Assembly (NCBI GenBank): GCA_009746045.1
Contig: RPFO01000256.1
Location: 952,429 to 1,016,428, forward strand
Length of the DNA stretch: 64,000 nt
Source: Mesostigma viride
Taxonomy: Eukaryota > Streptophyta > Mesostigmatophyceae > Mesostigmatales > Mesostigmataceae
Direction: 5' to 3'
Shown here: piece by piece, positions 42,977-53,709 of the stretch
Numbering within the stretch: position 1 is the stretch's first letter
Layout of the letters: each line of letters opens with the position of its first letter
The notes under the pieces: generated by a model
What the model was told of the DNA's origin: nothing
Seen by the model: only the letters and a program-made list of their open reading frames with translations
Database searches by the model: none
Program-made: the position numbers and the translations under genes

Positions 42977-45900
42977 AATGTAAGTCCTCACACCCTCACA
43001 CGTGTCATGATGAGTCGTGTCCCCTACACCACCCAATATCCAGCTCCACTGCCCAGGCAGGGACACAGGATGGGAGGATGTTGACAGGATGTCAAGTTAA
43101 CTCTGTTACCTCTCACTCTCCACCTTCATGCTCAGCTGTCAAGGCTGTAAGCAAGGTTGGCAAAGTGTTGAAGTATTACACAGAAACCTCTGACAGTGAA
43201 CCCAGGTTCACCTCCTTGATACCCAAGGTGTCCAGGGTCATGACCCAAGCTCTTAGTAACATCAGTTATGAGGAGCTGGCATTGCAACTGCACTTACTGT
43301 ATGGTCATGAGACATGTGCAGAGGTGGTAGCAGCTGCATTGGGAGGTACGGCACTCAGGAAGGCATGTCAGCTGATCAGAAAACACTGTCAGCACTGCCA
43401 AATGTATGCACCTAAACCACCCAAGTGGCATGTAGCTACACCACCTAAGTGCAAGGGCAGAGTGGTCGGGGATGTGTTCCATATTAAGGGACAGCCCTAT
43501 CTGGCTTTAAAGGACGCATGGTCCAGGTACACAGCAATAGAACCTCTCCCTGGTATGGACAAGTCTCAGTTGCATAGAGCTATATTAATAGCACAAGCCA
43601 GGTACTACCCAGTAGAAGCACTGCTGTTAGATCAGCAATTTAGTTGCCTTGCTGGGGCAGAGGGCTGTGAAGCTATAGACCTGGCTGGGCTAGAAGATCA
43701 TGAGAGACAAGGTATCATTGAGAGGGCAATTAGGTCTATCAAAACCTTGGTAGCCAAAGAAGGTGAGAACCTGTTAGCTGACAGTGGGTCATACGCTGAT
43801 AGGGCACTGTGGGCTACTAAGATATGCCAGATACTCAATAGACGACCACTCCTGCAGACACCCTATGGTATTATCACACCAGATGGGTTACAGGCTGGGA
43901 TATACCCACCTGAGGTACTAGCTGTGTACAATGCACAGCGTGCCCACGCTGCCAGCAGATTGGCAGCCAAGGATGCCAAGCATCCACGCCCCTCCTTCAA
44001 GGAAGGGGACACAGTTCTCTTCTATAAGGAGTCAGGGCTAGGGAAGGTTGGGACATGGTTAGGCCCAGCCACTATCCTTAAGTTTTCCAGCACAGGCAAG
44101 ACTGTGCATGTGAAACACAATGACACTGGGCATGTGCACAAGTGCTCACCTCACAGGATTAAATTGTATTACACTCCACTGTCAGACGTGGCAGAGGAGG
44201 AAGAGCTGATGGTCGACAGCTCAGTACAGTTGCCTGGTATATCTGGAGTACCCAGTGAGTGGTTGTTTGGAACACACACTGGTGAGTGTGATAGCCACAA
44301 CACATGTGCACCCCAGGTCACCCTCAGTGAGCCTAGCCAGCCACAGCAGGTTAGACCACCTGTCAACGAGGGCACTAACCAAGAAGGTGGTCAGCAAGAC
44401 AGCACACCTTCAGCGGTACCAGCTCAACCCATACCTACCGTGTCCAAACATGGGCTAGCAGAAGCGGTCCGCATACTGCAAGCAGCGCATAGAGCCAAAG
44501 CTCACACTGCTGCAGGGTCAGCCAAAGTGAGTAGGGCAGGTCACAGCGACAACAATCCAGCTCTAGTCGCGGTTGACACCCAAGCTCAGGTTAGCATCAT
44601 CAGTGCATTGGCTGTACCACACCTAGAGTTAGAGCCTTCCCCTTGGCAACGGGTGGCTGATTTCTCTGGGCAGGCTAGCTTGACTGTTAAAGGTCAGGTT
44701 ACCTTAAACATTCTTGGTATCCCCACACCTTTTCAGGTACTGGAAGGATACACAGGAAATGCTTTGTTGGGTGATCCATTTATTTCTTACCCAGGTGTCA
44801 CCATCTCTTGTGATAGGCTTGAGGTACAGGGCCTGGGTGGGGTGTCACTTGATCATTTTCAGGTACCACTCCAGACTTTGGTTGACACACAGCCAGCCAC
44901 TGTCAAATTTGTTGCACCAAAGTATGCACCTGGGCACGAGCCACGTGTGGCAGATTTGGTGCACAGTCAGAAACTGCACCCCAAAGCATTTGGATTGGGA
45001 AAGTATGATGTTGCAAAAATGTCTCCCCTCTCCTATGAGCAGATTGTCCAGGACTGTCAAACTCAGGAAGGTTTCACTAAGTGGGTTGAAGCTTTTAGAA
45101 AGGCTATGGATGAATGGGTGGTTCCAGATCCACGTAGTCCCACCCACACACCTCCAGTCACTCCCTTAGAGCGTAAGCCCAACGGGAGCAAGCACCTAAG
45201 ACTTAAGTTCGTGTGCAAGCACAAGCAAGCAGCAGATGGCTCTGTCATTTTCCATGCTAGGCCTTGTGTGACTGAGTTTAAGGGATCCACTGATTTGACA
45301 GAGGCAGATCTGTATACACCTGGCATTCAGCAAACTTCTCTTAAAATTTTGCTGTCTGTTTTTCTAGGGCACATCAATCAAGGTGATGATTATGTGTGCA
45401 AAGCCACTGACATTAAACGTGCATTTCTGAAAGGCTCACCTGAAATAGCTGAGCAAGTTTGGCATGGGAAGGTGTATGTGGTCAACACACCTCAGGTGTG
45501 GTCTAAGGATATCCCACAACCATTTCTGAAAGCCAACATAGGAGTGGAAGGTCTGCAATCTGCTCCTAGAATTTTCAGAATGTCAGCTCAAGCTGTGTTT
45601 GAGAAGCTAGGTGCTCGGTATGATGACATAGACCCTTGCTTCTTTGTTGTCCCTCACCCTCATGGCATGATCATGTTTGTGTGGCATGGGGATGATCAGC
45701 TTATTGCTGGGCCTAGGCAGGCTGTGGATGATTTTATTGCCAACGTGTCTAAGTCTTTTGAGATTGGCAAGCAGCTAGAGCTGGGCACCATTGCTATTAA
45801 GTTCTGTGGCACAATGTTGCAGCTTCAGAAGCAAGCAGATCAGTGGGTCTGTGCAATGTACTCTCCATCAGATTACATGCACAGTTGTAAGGAAGTGCTG

Positions 45901-46623
45901 CAGACTAAAATCAAACCTTGTGACTGTCCCACCATTAGGGGCAAGCTGGGGTGGTTGTGTTCTACTTGTGCACCACACTTGGCAGTAGTCAGCAGGGTTG
46001 ATGATGCAGTTCTTATGCAGGTAGGCCACAAGGCTATCAACAAGCTCCTGCAGGCTGGTCCACCCCTTATCTTGCATTCCCTGGAACTCTTTAAGCCCAT
46101 TCACATTCAGGCTATAATGGACAGTTCCATGGAATCACGGCAGATTACTCAACTGCAGGCTAGGGAGGCTGGCTTATTTTTTGTACAAAATGCTGACCAA
46201 CCCATGTCACTCATCTCATGGTATAGCAGGCTACATAGGCGTAAAGCTGTTAGTAGCAATGCTGCTGAGTGCAGGGCAGTTGTGTCAGCTGTGCTACATG
46301 CCAGGTATCTCAATCATGTCCTGGTTTGGTTACAGAAGCAAGCAGGCAGTCAGGCTGGGGTGGTGGCTCACTTGCACACCGACAGTCAATCTCTCCTCAG
46401 TTTCCTTGACAACCCTTATGCTGTGCATACTGATTTGGACTGGGTGATCCTGAAACAGGAGTGCACCTACTGGGAGTCTACCAATCATGTGCCGGACAAG
46501 GCCAACGCCGCGGATGCGTTGACCAAGGTGCCCCAGCTAGCACCTGAGCAGTACCAACTGCTCTATCACATGATGAACCCCTACGGCAAGCAGGCCAGCC
46601 TGCCCCCGCCGGTAGACACCTAG
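42977..46623 (+). CDS. pol: Copia B Pol: integrase, protease-like, RT, RNase H
   Basis: The longest intact Pol here (open from 42829, properly in frame from ~42976). Residues counted from 42829: HHCC zinc module ~154-188; integrase core D215 (GDVFHI), D268 (LLLDQQF), E298 (IIERA); an SH3-like C-terminal barrel ~393-447, of the type usual in Ty3/gypsy integrases. Then a retropepsin-like domain with AVDTQAQVSII (D583, Gln in place of the Gly of D-T/S-G) and ALLGDPFI (~646). RT has D861 (ATDIKRAFLKG) and WHGDDQ (~952-957). RNase H follows (IMDSSMESRQ, AECRA, HTDSQS, NAADALTK). Integrase lies upstream of protease, unlike standard Copia. Otherwise undamaged; it likely needs Gag in trans. Confidence 0.93.
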
Positions 46624-47636
46624 TCCACCCCTCCCCAGGGAGGGTGGCTAGTCTCCCCACCCCTACTATGGGGCAACCCCTGTCAGGGGGTAGGGGTACC
46701 CAGACCCGGCCCAGGCCACGGGGTGTCTTATCATCAGCACTAGCTCCTGGGGAGGAGCTGAACCTGTATGCCTTGTAAGCCCTGTTTTATGGTGAATAAA
46801 TGGAGTCTCTTTGACTCGTCTCTCTCATGGAATTTCGTTAGCTCATCTCTTGGGAGGTGAGCTGTCAATCCTTCACAAGTGTGTCATTGTCATGGTGACA
46901 GTACTTGTACATGGCATTGTTATGTGGCTGGGTCATGTTCATGGTTACCTTGTACATGTGCATGTGCATGTGCATGTAACGTGTGACAGTCTTAGTCTTG
47001 TGACTGTGCCTGTTGTGTCTTATGCTGCCATCTGGTCCCAGGACCTGTGGTAGGGTGATGGGCAGTCCACCCATTCGCCATGTGCAAATCAAGTGGAGAA
47101 CCAGTTCCCCTTGTCAGTTGCCTGTGCTTACCACCATGTGGCACTCACAGGTATCTGGCTGCTCTGGCCCAGGTCAGCAGTGGCAAAACATCAGGTCCTA
47201 AGCACCTGGGGAAGACCTCTGGTTTCACTAGAGTCATCCCATTGGTTTTTGGGAAGTGGATGTTGCATGGGGTTCCATCCACAAGTGGCAATCAAGCCCC
47301 CCTTTTTCTACCATCTGCAGTGACAGATGCCAGGGAAATGACGACAATTCGCTCCTTCAAAGATGGAAACTGGGCACTCCTTATATGCTGTGACATGTGA
47401 CTTGCATGACGTCCTGTGTGACGAATGGCCGCAGTACCTCATTTATGTTTTCCCCACTATTGAGGGGGAGGAACCCCCGTAGTGCTTGGCAGGGTTAAAT
47501 CAGCAGTCAGCATCAGTATAGTCCGTTTCTGGGGCCCTTCTCTAATCCAGTTGTGACTGTATGGGCTCTGGTTGCCTTGCAACGGTTGGTAGGTCAGACT
47601 TGGAGCATGTTCCAATCTGAAAGAAAACATAATGGG
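46624..47636 (+). other. Copia B 3' non-coding region
   Basis: About 1 kb between stop and 3' LTR, shared with copy A (31408-31858 plus 51283-51854). It includes TGAATAAATGG near 46793, a short GTGCAT repeat near 46955, and a weak purine stretch before the LTR. Small frames are not supported. Confidence 0.75.
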
Positions 47637-48044
47637 AGTTAGCTGAGATACCTCGAGGCTGACTTGTGGCCGGAGCCACACAGGGGAACATACAGTGTGA
47701 CCGGAGTTATTCTGGCGGAGACAGAATAACGGTGCCGAGCGCCGGTTGTGGCGCGACGCACACACGTGTACGCAAGTTACGTAGCTAGCAACTAGTCTAG
47801 TGGACGTTGTGCGTAGTAACGTTGCTCCAGGTCTAGAAGCCTCTAGAACCTGGACACGTGGCGGACAAGTGAGCGTAGTCCAGTTGTCCTAGGGATCTCG
47901 TGTGAGTGATGTGTCCACGACATATAATGTGTGCCCACATATGGAGTGAATAATGACAAGGAACGCCCGATCCCTGGCGTTGCTGCAGCCATCATTCTCA
48001 CACTGAGTCCCCAACGTCTCCGACGTACATCTATATATCTAACT
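47637..48044 (+). repeat. 3' LTR of Copia B
   Basis: Matches 39562-39969 and, with one noticed substitution (GTTACGTAG versus GTTACGCAG), the copy-A LTR at 51855-52262. Confidence 0.95.
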
Positions 48045-49470
48045 GAGGGATGCATGTGGGGTGGGTAGGTGCATGCGCTTGTTCCTTGTCGAGGGAGGGA
48101 TGCATGTGGGGTGGGTGGGTGCACGTGCTTGTTCCTTATCAAGGGAGGGATGCTTGTGCATTAGGTGGGTTCACGTGCTTGTTTCTTGTAAAGGGATGGA
48201 TGCATGTGGGGTGGGTGGGTACACATGCTTGTTCCTTGTCAAGGGAGGGATGCATGCGCGGTGGGTAGGTGCATGCTCTTGTTCCTTGTCAAGGTAGAGA
48301 TGCATGTGGGTGGGTGGGTGCATGAAATTGTTCCTTGTCAAGGGAGGGACGCAGGTGGGGTGGGTGGGTGCACATGCTTCTTCCTTGTCAAGGGAGGGAT
48401 GCATGCGCGGTGGGTGGGTGCATGTGTGTGTTCTTTATCAAGGGAGGGATGCATGTGGGGTAGGTGGGCCCACATGCTTGTTTCTTGTAAAGGGAGGGGT
48501 GCATGTGGGGTGGGTGGGTGCACGTGCTTGTTCCTTGTCGAGGGAGGGATGCATGTGGGGTGGGTGGGTGCACGTGCTTTTTCCTTGTCAAAGGAGGGAT
48601 GCATGTGGGGTGGGTGAGTGCACGCGCTTGTTCCTTGTCAAGGGAGGGATGCATGTGGGGTGGGTGGGTGGGTGCACGCGCTTGTTCCTTGTCAAGGGAG
48701 GGGTGCATGTGCAGTAGGTGGGTGCACGTGCTTGTTTCTTGTAAAGGGAGGACTGCATGTGGGGTGGGTGGCTGCATGCGCTTGTTCCTTGTCAAGGGAG
48801 GGATGCATGTGGGGTGGGTGGGTGCATGCGCTTGTTCCTTGTCAAGGGAGGGACGCAGGTGGGGTGGGTGGGTGCACATGCTTCTTCCTTGTCAAGGGAG
48901 GGATGCATGCGCGGTGGGTGGGTGCATGTGTGTGTTCTTCATCAAGGGAGGGATGCATGTGGGGTAGGTGGGCCCACATGCTTGTTTCTTGTAAAGGGAG
49001 GGGTGCATGTGGGGTGGGTGGGTGCACGTGCTTGTTCCTTGTCGAGGGAGGGATGCATGTGGGGTGGGTGGGTGCACGTGCTTGTTCCTTATCAAGGGAG
49101 GGATGCTTGTGCATTAGGTGGGTTCACGTGCTTGTTCCTTGTCAAGGGAGGGATGCATGCGCGGTGGGTAGGTGCATGCTCTTGTTCCTGTTCAAGGTAG
49201 AGATGCATGTGGGTGGGTGGGTGCATGCGCTTGTTCCTTGTCAAGGGAGGGACGCAGGTGGGGTGGGTGGGTGCACATGCTTCTTCCTTGTCAAGGGAGG
49301 GATGCATGCGCGGTGGGTGGGTGCATGTGTGTGTTCTTTATCAAGGGAGGGATGCATTGCAGTAGGTGGGCCCACATGCTTGTTTCTTGTAAAGGGAGGG
49401 GTGCATGTGGGGTGGGTGGGTGGGTGCATGCGCTTGTTCCTTGTCGAGGGAGAGATGCATGTGGGCCGCT
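48045..49470 (+). repeat. ~48-bp minisatellite, right part, with higher-order repeats
   Basis: About 29 more units. A block of four to five variant units (ACGCAGGTGGGG, GCATGCGCGGTG, TGTGTGTTCTTTATC, GGGCCCACATGC) recurs near 48345, 48850 and 49245, so amplification happened in multi-unit blocks. The many overlapping frames are repeat artefacts. Confidence 0.93.
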
Positions 49471-50335
49471 AGCTTCCCTCCCCTCCCCTCCCTTCTTAGC
49501 TTCCCTCCTTCCTTGCATTACTTAAGTTCCTATAGCTTCCTTCCCCTCCCCTCCCATGTCCCATAGCTTAATGCCCTCCCCTTTCGTCCCTCTCCCTTAG
49601 TAGCTTTCCTCCCCTTCCCTTTCTTAGCTTCCCTCCTTCCTTGCAGCACCTAAGATCCTTTAGCTTCCTTCCCCTCCCCTCCCACGCCTGAGCTTCCCTC
49701 CCCTTTCGTCCCTCTCCCTTAGTAACTTTCCTCCCCTTCCCTTTCTTAGTTTCCCTCCTTCCTTGCATTACCTAAGTTCCTTTAGCTTCCTTCCTCTCCC
49801 CTCCCATCCCTTAGCTTCCCTCCCCTTTCCTCCCTCTCCCTTCTAAGTAGCTTTCCTCCCCTTCCCTTTCTTAGCTTGGGGGCTTCCTTGCATTACCGAA
49901 GTTCCTTTAGCTTCCTTCCCCTCCCCTCCCATCTTAGCTTCCCTCCCCTTTCCTCACTCTCCCTTAGTAACTTTCCTCCCCTTCCCTTTCTTAGCTTCCC
50001 TCCCCTTTCCTCCCTCTCCCTTGGTAACTTTCCTCCCCTTCCCTTTCTTAGCTTCCCTCCTTCCTTGCATTACCTAAGTTCCTTTAGCTTCCTTCCCCTC
50101 CCCTCCCATATCCCATAGCTTAATGCCCTTCCCTTTCCTCCCTCTCCCTTAGTAGCTTTCCTCCCCTCACTTTCTTAGCTTCCCTCCTTCCTTGCATTAC
50201 CTAAGTTCCTTTAGCTTCCTTCCCCTCCCCTCCCATATCCCATAGCTTAATGCCCTTCCCTTTCCTCCCTCTACCTTAGTAGCTTTCCTCCCCTCCCTTG
50301 CTTAGCTTCCCTCCCTCGTTGCATTACCTAAGTTC
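49471..50335 (+). repeat. Polypyrimidine tandem repeat (~125-bp unit)
   Basis: Roughly six or seven diverged units of CTTCCCTCCTTCCTTGCATT-type sequence, almost pure C/T on the plus strand with TTAGCTTCC and TTAGTAGC interruptions. No gene. Such strand bias can form triplex DNA. Confidence 0.88.
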
Positions 50336-50924
50336 AAAGAGCTACTTGGGAGCGGCGGGAGCGATGCCGACGAAAGGGCTGGCTGCGGCAAGAACGTCGT
50401 CCAGCGACCGGGTTTCTGGGGCGGCAGGTGTTGGTGGGGCCTCCATAGCTACGGGGAAGATGTCGAATGCTGGGGCGGGGGGCGCAGGCGTGCTATTCAC
50501 GAAGGGAATGCCGCCATATCGAGTCGAAAATAGCGATATCTGCTGGGCAGGCCGAGGTCGAGAACGTACGAAATCGGGGACGATAGCTGCCGGAAATTAT
50601 ACCAGCGTGTTTGTCATCAGAAGACGAGTCGAATGCAACAAACCCGACTAAATTTCATGGCCTGAGTCGAAAGTTATGAGCATTCTCGGCAGCCATAGCT
50701 CGGCATATTTTCGCGTACGTCGTTGAGCTGATGCTCTGGGAAATTTGAATGATTGATAAGGGTTAATTCAACTAGTGTGTTTCTTAGTAGTATAATGTGT
50801 TTCTTCATTAATTTGAATGATTGATAATTGATTAATTAATTTGAATTATTGCCACATGATGTTTCCATGAAGTCAAATGACAACGCAAATCACAATACAC
50901 TAGGTTGGACAAATCACAAGGTTA
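50336..50924. other. CACTA interior right of repeats, no gene supported
   Basis: A short frame to 50651 is Ala/Gly-rich and without a domain. Then comes AT-rich sequence with a duplicated TTTGAATGATTGATAA motif (50744, 50813). Confidence 0.6.
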
Positions 50925-51280
50925 CGGCCCGTATACTTGTCCAGTATACTGGCCGTAAACTTTTACTACCGTATACTTTTTCTAGTATACTGGCCGTAAA
51001 ATTTACTTCCGTATACTTTTTCTAGTATACTGACCGTAAACTTTACTTTCGTATACTTTTTCTCGTATACTGGCCGTAAAATTTACTACCGTAAAATAAT
51101 TCTCGTATACTGGCCGTAAAGTTTACTACCGTAAATTTTACTGCCGTATACGAGGAAAAGTATACGGTAGTAAATTTTACGGCCAGTATACGAGTGGTAA
51201 GTATATGCGTACGAACGCAAAATTTACGGCCCGTAAAAATTTCCGTATACGTGTACGGGCCGTAAATTTATAGTATAGTG
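50925..51280. repeat. Right subterminal array and TIR of CACTA element
   Basis: Repeated GTATACTGGCCGTAAA and TTTTTCTAGTATAC motifs, ending in TTTATAGTATAGTG. Paired with the left array. Confidence 0.87.
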
Positions 51281-51282
51281 AG

Positions 51283-51854
51283 TCCACCCATTCGCCATGT
51301 GCAAATCAAGTGGAGAACCAGTTCCCACTTGTCAGTTGCCTGTGCCTACCACCATGTGGCACTCACAGGTATCTGGCTGCTCTGGCCCAGGTCAGCAGTG
51401 GCGAAACATCAGGTCATAAGCACCTGGGGAAGACCTCTGGTTTCACTAGAGTCATCCCATTGGTTTTTGGGAAGTGGATGTTGCATGGGGTTCCATCCAC
51501 AAGTGGCAATCAAGCCCCCCTTTTTCTACCATCTGCAGTGACAGATGCCAGGGAAATGACGACAATTCGCTCCTTCAAAGATGGAAACTGGGCACTCCTT
51601 ATATGCTGTGACATGTGACTTGCATGACGTCCTGTGTGACGAATGGCCGCAGTACCTCATTTATGTTTTCCCCACTATTGAGGGGGAGGAACCCCCGTAG
51701 TGCTTGGCAGGGTTAAATCAGCAGTCAGCATCAGTATAGTCCGTTTCTGGGGCCCTTCTCTAATCCAGTTGTGACTGTATGGGCTCTGGTTGCCTTGCAA
51801 CGGTTGGTAGGTCAGACTTGGAGCATGTTCCAATCTGAAAGAAAACATAATGGG
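51283..51854 (+). other. Copia-A 3' non-coding part, resumed after CACTA insertion
   Basis: Matches copy B 47067-47636 almost base for base. Confidence 0.9.
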
Positions 51855-52262
51855 AGTTAGCTGAGATACCTCGAGGCTGACTTGTGGCCGGAGCCACACA
51901 GGGGAACATACAGTGTGACCGGAGTTATTCTGGCGGAGACAGAATAACGGTGCCGAGCGCCGGTTGTGGCGCGACGCACACACGTGTACGCAAGTTACGC
52001 AGCTAGCAACTAGTCTAGTGGACGTTGTGCGTAGTAACGTTGCTCCAGGTCTAGAAGCCTCTAGAACCTGGACACGTGGCGGACAAGTGAGCGTAGTCCA
52101 GTTGTCCTAGGGATCTCGTGTGAGTGATGTGTCCACGACATATAATGTGTGCCCACATATGGAGTGAATAATGACAAGGAACGCCCGATCCCTGGCGTTG
52201 CTGCAGCCATCATTCTCACACTGAGTCCCCAACGTCTCCGACGTACATCTATATATCTAACT
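51855..52262 (+). repeat. 3' LTR of Copia A
   Basis: 408 bp, AGTTAG...CTAACT, the third copy of this LTR in the window; it closes the copy interrupted at 1067 and 31858. Confidence 0.95.
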
Positions 52263-52918
52263 TACATAGGAAGGAGTGACTATGTACTCCACACTATGTA
52301 CTCCAAGAGTACATAGTGTGGAGTACATAGTGTCTCCAATGCAGCAGCACTCCGCTATGATCCGGGATTTCCGAATAGGGGACTGCCGACGCGGTGTGAC
52401 ACGCCCGTATTACATAGGAAGGAGTGACTATGTACTCCACACTATGTACTCCAAGAGTACATAGTGTGGAGTACATAGTGTCTCCAATGCAGCAGCACTC
52501 CGCTATGATCCGGGATTTCCGAATAGGGGACTGCCGATGCGGTGAGACACGCCCGTATTACATAGGAAGGAGTGACTATGTACTCCACACTATGTACTCC
52601 AAGAGTACATAGTGTCTCCAATGCAGCAGCACTCCGCTATGATCCGGGATTTCCGAATAGGGGACTGACGACGCGGTGAGACACGCCCGTATTACATAGG
52701 AAGGAGTGACTATGTACTCCACACTATGTACTCCAAGAGTACATAGTGTGGAGTACATAGTGCCTACAATGCAGCAGCACTCCGCCATGATCCGGGATTT
52801 CCGAATAGGGGACTGCCGACGCGGTGAGACACGCCCGTATTACATAGGAAGGAGTGACTATGTTCTCCACACTATGTACTCCAAGAGTACATAGTGTGGA
52901 GTACATAGTGCCTCCAAT
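52263..52918 (+). repeat. Five ~148-bp tandem units, each with a perfect hairpin
   Basis: Each unit has ACTATGTACTCCACACTATG plus TACTC, a CAA loop, and the exact complement, giving a 25-bp stem, then GCAGCAGCACTCCGCTATGA and GGACTGCCGACGCGG. The third unit has lost part of the right stem; the fifth has one substitution. It abuts the copy-A LTR directly. Confidence 0.93.
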
Positions 52919-53041
52919 GCAAGCAGGTATTCTCTGTTGGTTTTTAATATAGTTGGATAAATCTTTATAGGGAGGGGGGGAAGCTGCCGGCGCAGCTTAA
53001 CGTTGATCACCGGCTGAGCGGCTGTTTTATTTCGCAGGACA
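52919..53041 (+). other. Possible intron end before exon hit by element D
   Basis: AT-rich, ending TTTATTTCGCAG followed by GACA and element D. The same GGACA continues at 61552, so the acceptor and exon were contiguous before insertion. Confidence 0.5.
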
Positions 53042-53709
53042 TGTTACGTCCCAGCCCAGACACTCCTAGCCTGAGCTACGTAGCGAAAGATCTACCATGC
53101 CGGAATTAGGAAGATTCAAGGTGGCCTAATGCAGATTGCGCTTCACGACTGGGGTCGTGAGATATCTGGCACCGCGACTTGATGCCAAGCTAATTAATAC
53201 ACACTTATAATGGCTAGCAATACCAATTACAAATGGATAGTTGCCCCAGGTTTAATGTGTAGGCGTATTCGCACTTATCATTCATCAAACCAAGAGGACG
53301 AGACTCTCGTCCTCGGACCAATTTCACCTAGGTCTGCCACTACGCTGGCAAGGGGCGCCGACATGGCGCCGACCTTCCAAAGCATGCAGTCCACACAGGA
53401 TCCTCGGGTCGACATCGACCCTCGCCTACAGAATCCACGCATGAGTACAATATCTCAACTAGCTATAAAGTACGCAGCGCGGTGCGACTGCACCGGCCCC
53501 TAGAAGATACACGCATACAACAACCTAGGCCCAAAATAACTGGTCCGAATCACACAAACTGTCATAGTTCCATACAAAAGTCCTGACCAAGGGACAATTC
53601 CCAAATTAAGTCCCGAAATGAGTCCCGAAGTCCTACGGACCATGACAACAAGTCAAACTACATAATTTATTCCATTGTTACGTCCGTCCAAAAGGGCCGG
53701 GACGTAACA
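53042..53709 (-). repeat. 3' LTR of element D
   Basis: 668 bp, near-identical to 60880-61551. The MASNTNYKWI frame inside both LTR copies is repeat sequence, not evidence for a gene. Confidence 0.94.

Larger units (their letters stand above)
39557..48049 (+). mobile_element. Copia copy B (39562-48044) with GAGGG duplication
   Basis: LTRs 39562-39969 and 47637-48044, each 408 bp with AGTTAG...CTAACT ends. GAGGG precedes (39557-39561) and follows (48045-48049). TGGATTAGACATGG directly after the 5' LTR is a plausible primer-binding site. Nearly identical to copy A, so both belong to one young family; Copia C is a diverged relative with the same architecture. Confidence 0.96.
31859..51280. mobile_element. 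CACTA-type TIR element, 19.4 kb with nested inserts
   Basis: The left end CACTATACTATAAA and the right end TTTATAGTATAGTG are inverted repeats; the match goes on through TTACGGCCCGTACACG for about 37 bp with one mismatch. AG flanks both sides (31857-31858, 51281-51282), and copy B 47067 shows the unbroken site. Removing the DIRS element and Copia B leaves ~5.4 kb without a recognisable transposase, so it is probably non-autonomous. The ends and the arrays of short subterminal motifs fit the CACTA (EnSpm) superfamily, whose duplication is usually 3 bp; only 2 bp are visible here. Confidence 0.88.
1..52262 (+). mobile_element. Copia-type LTR retrotransposon, copy A, split in three
   Basis: Copy A is one element seen in three pieces: 1-1067, 28203-31858 and 51283-52262. 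The pieces are nearly identical, in order, to the uninterrupted copy B at 42365-48044, which shows they were once joined. The first gap is the 27-kb giant transposon and the second is the CACTA-ended element. The 5' LTR and most of gag lie left of the window; the 3' LTR is 51855-52262. The coding part has several indels relative to copy B, including three 4-bp insertions, so copy A is dead. Its near-identity to copy B means that both large insertions into it are recent. Confidence 0.93.

Noticed and set aside
39232-49525. Cys/Gly/His-rich frames across the 48-bp minisatellite
   Set aside because: Repeat artefact; open in several frames on both strands with no boundary signals.
53210-53503. 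97-codon frame repeated at 61048-61341
   Set aside because: Both copies lie in the LTRs of element D on the strand opposite to its genes; duplication reflects the LTR, not a gene family.
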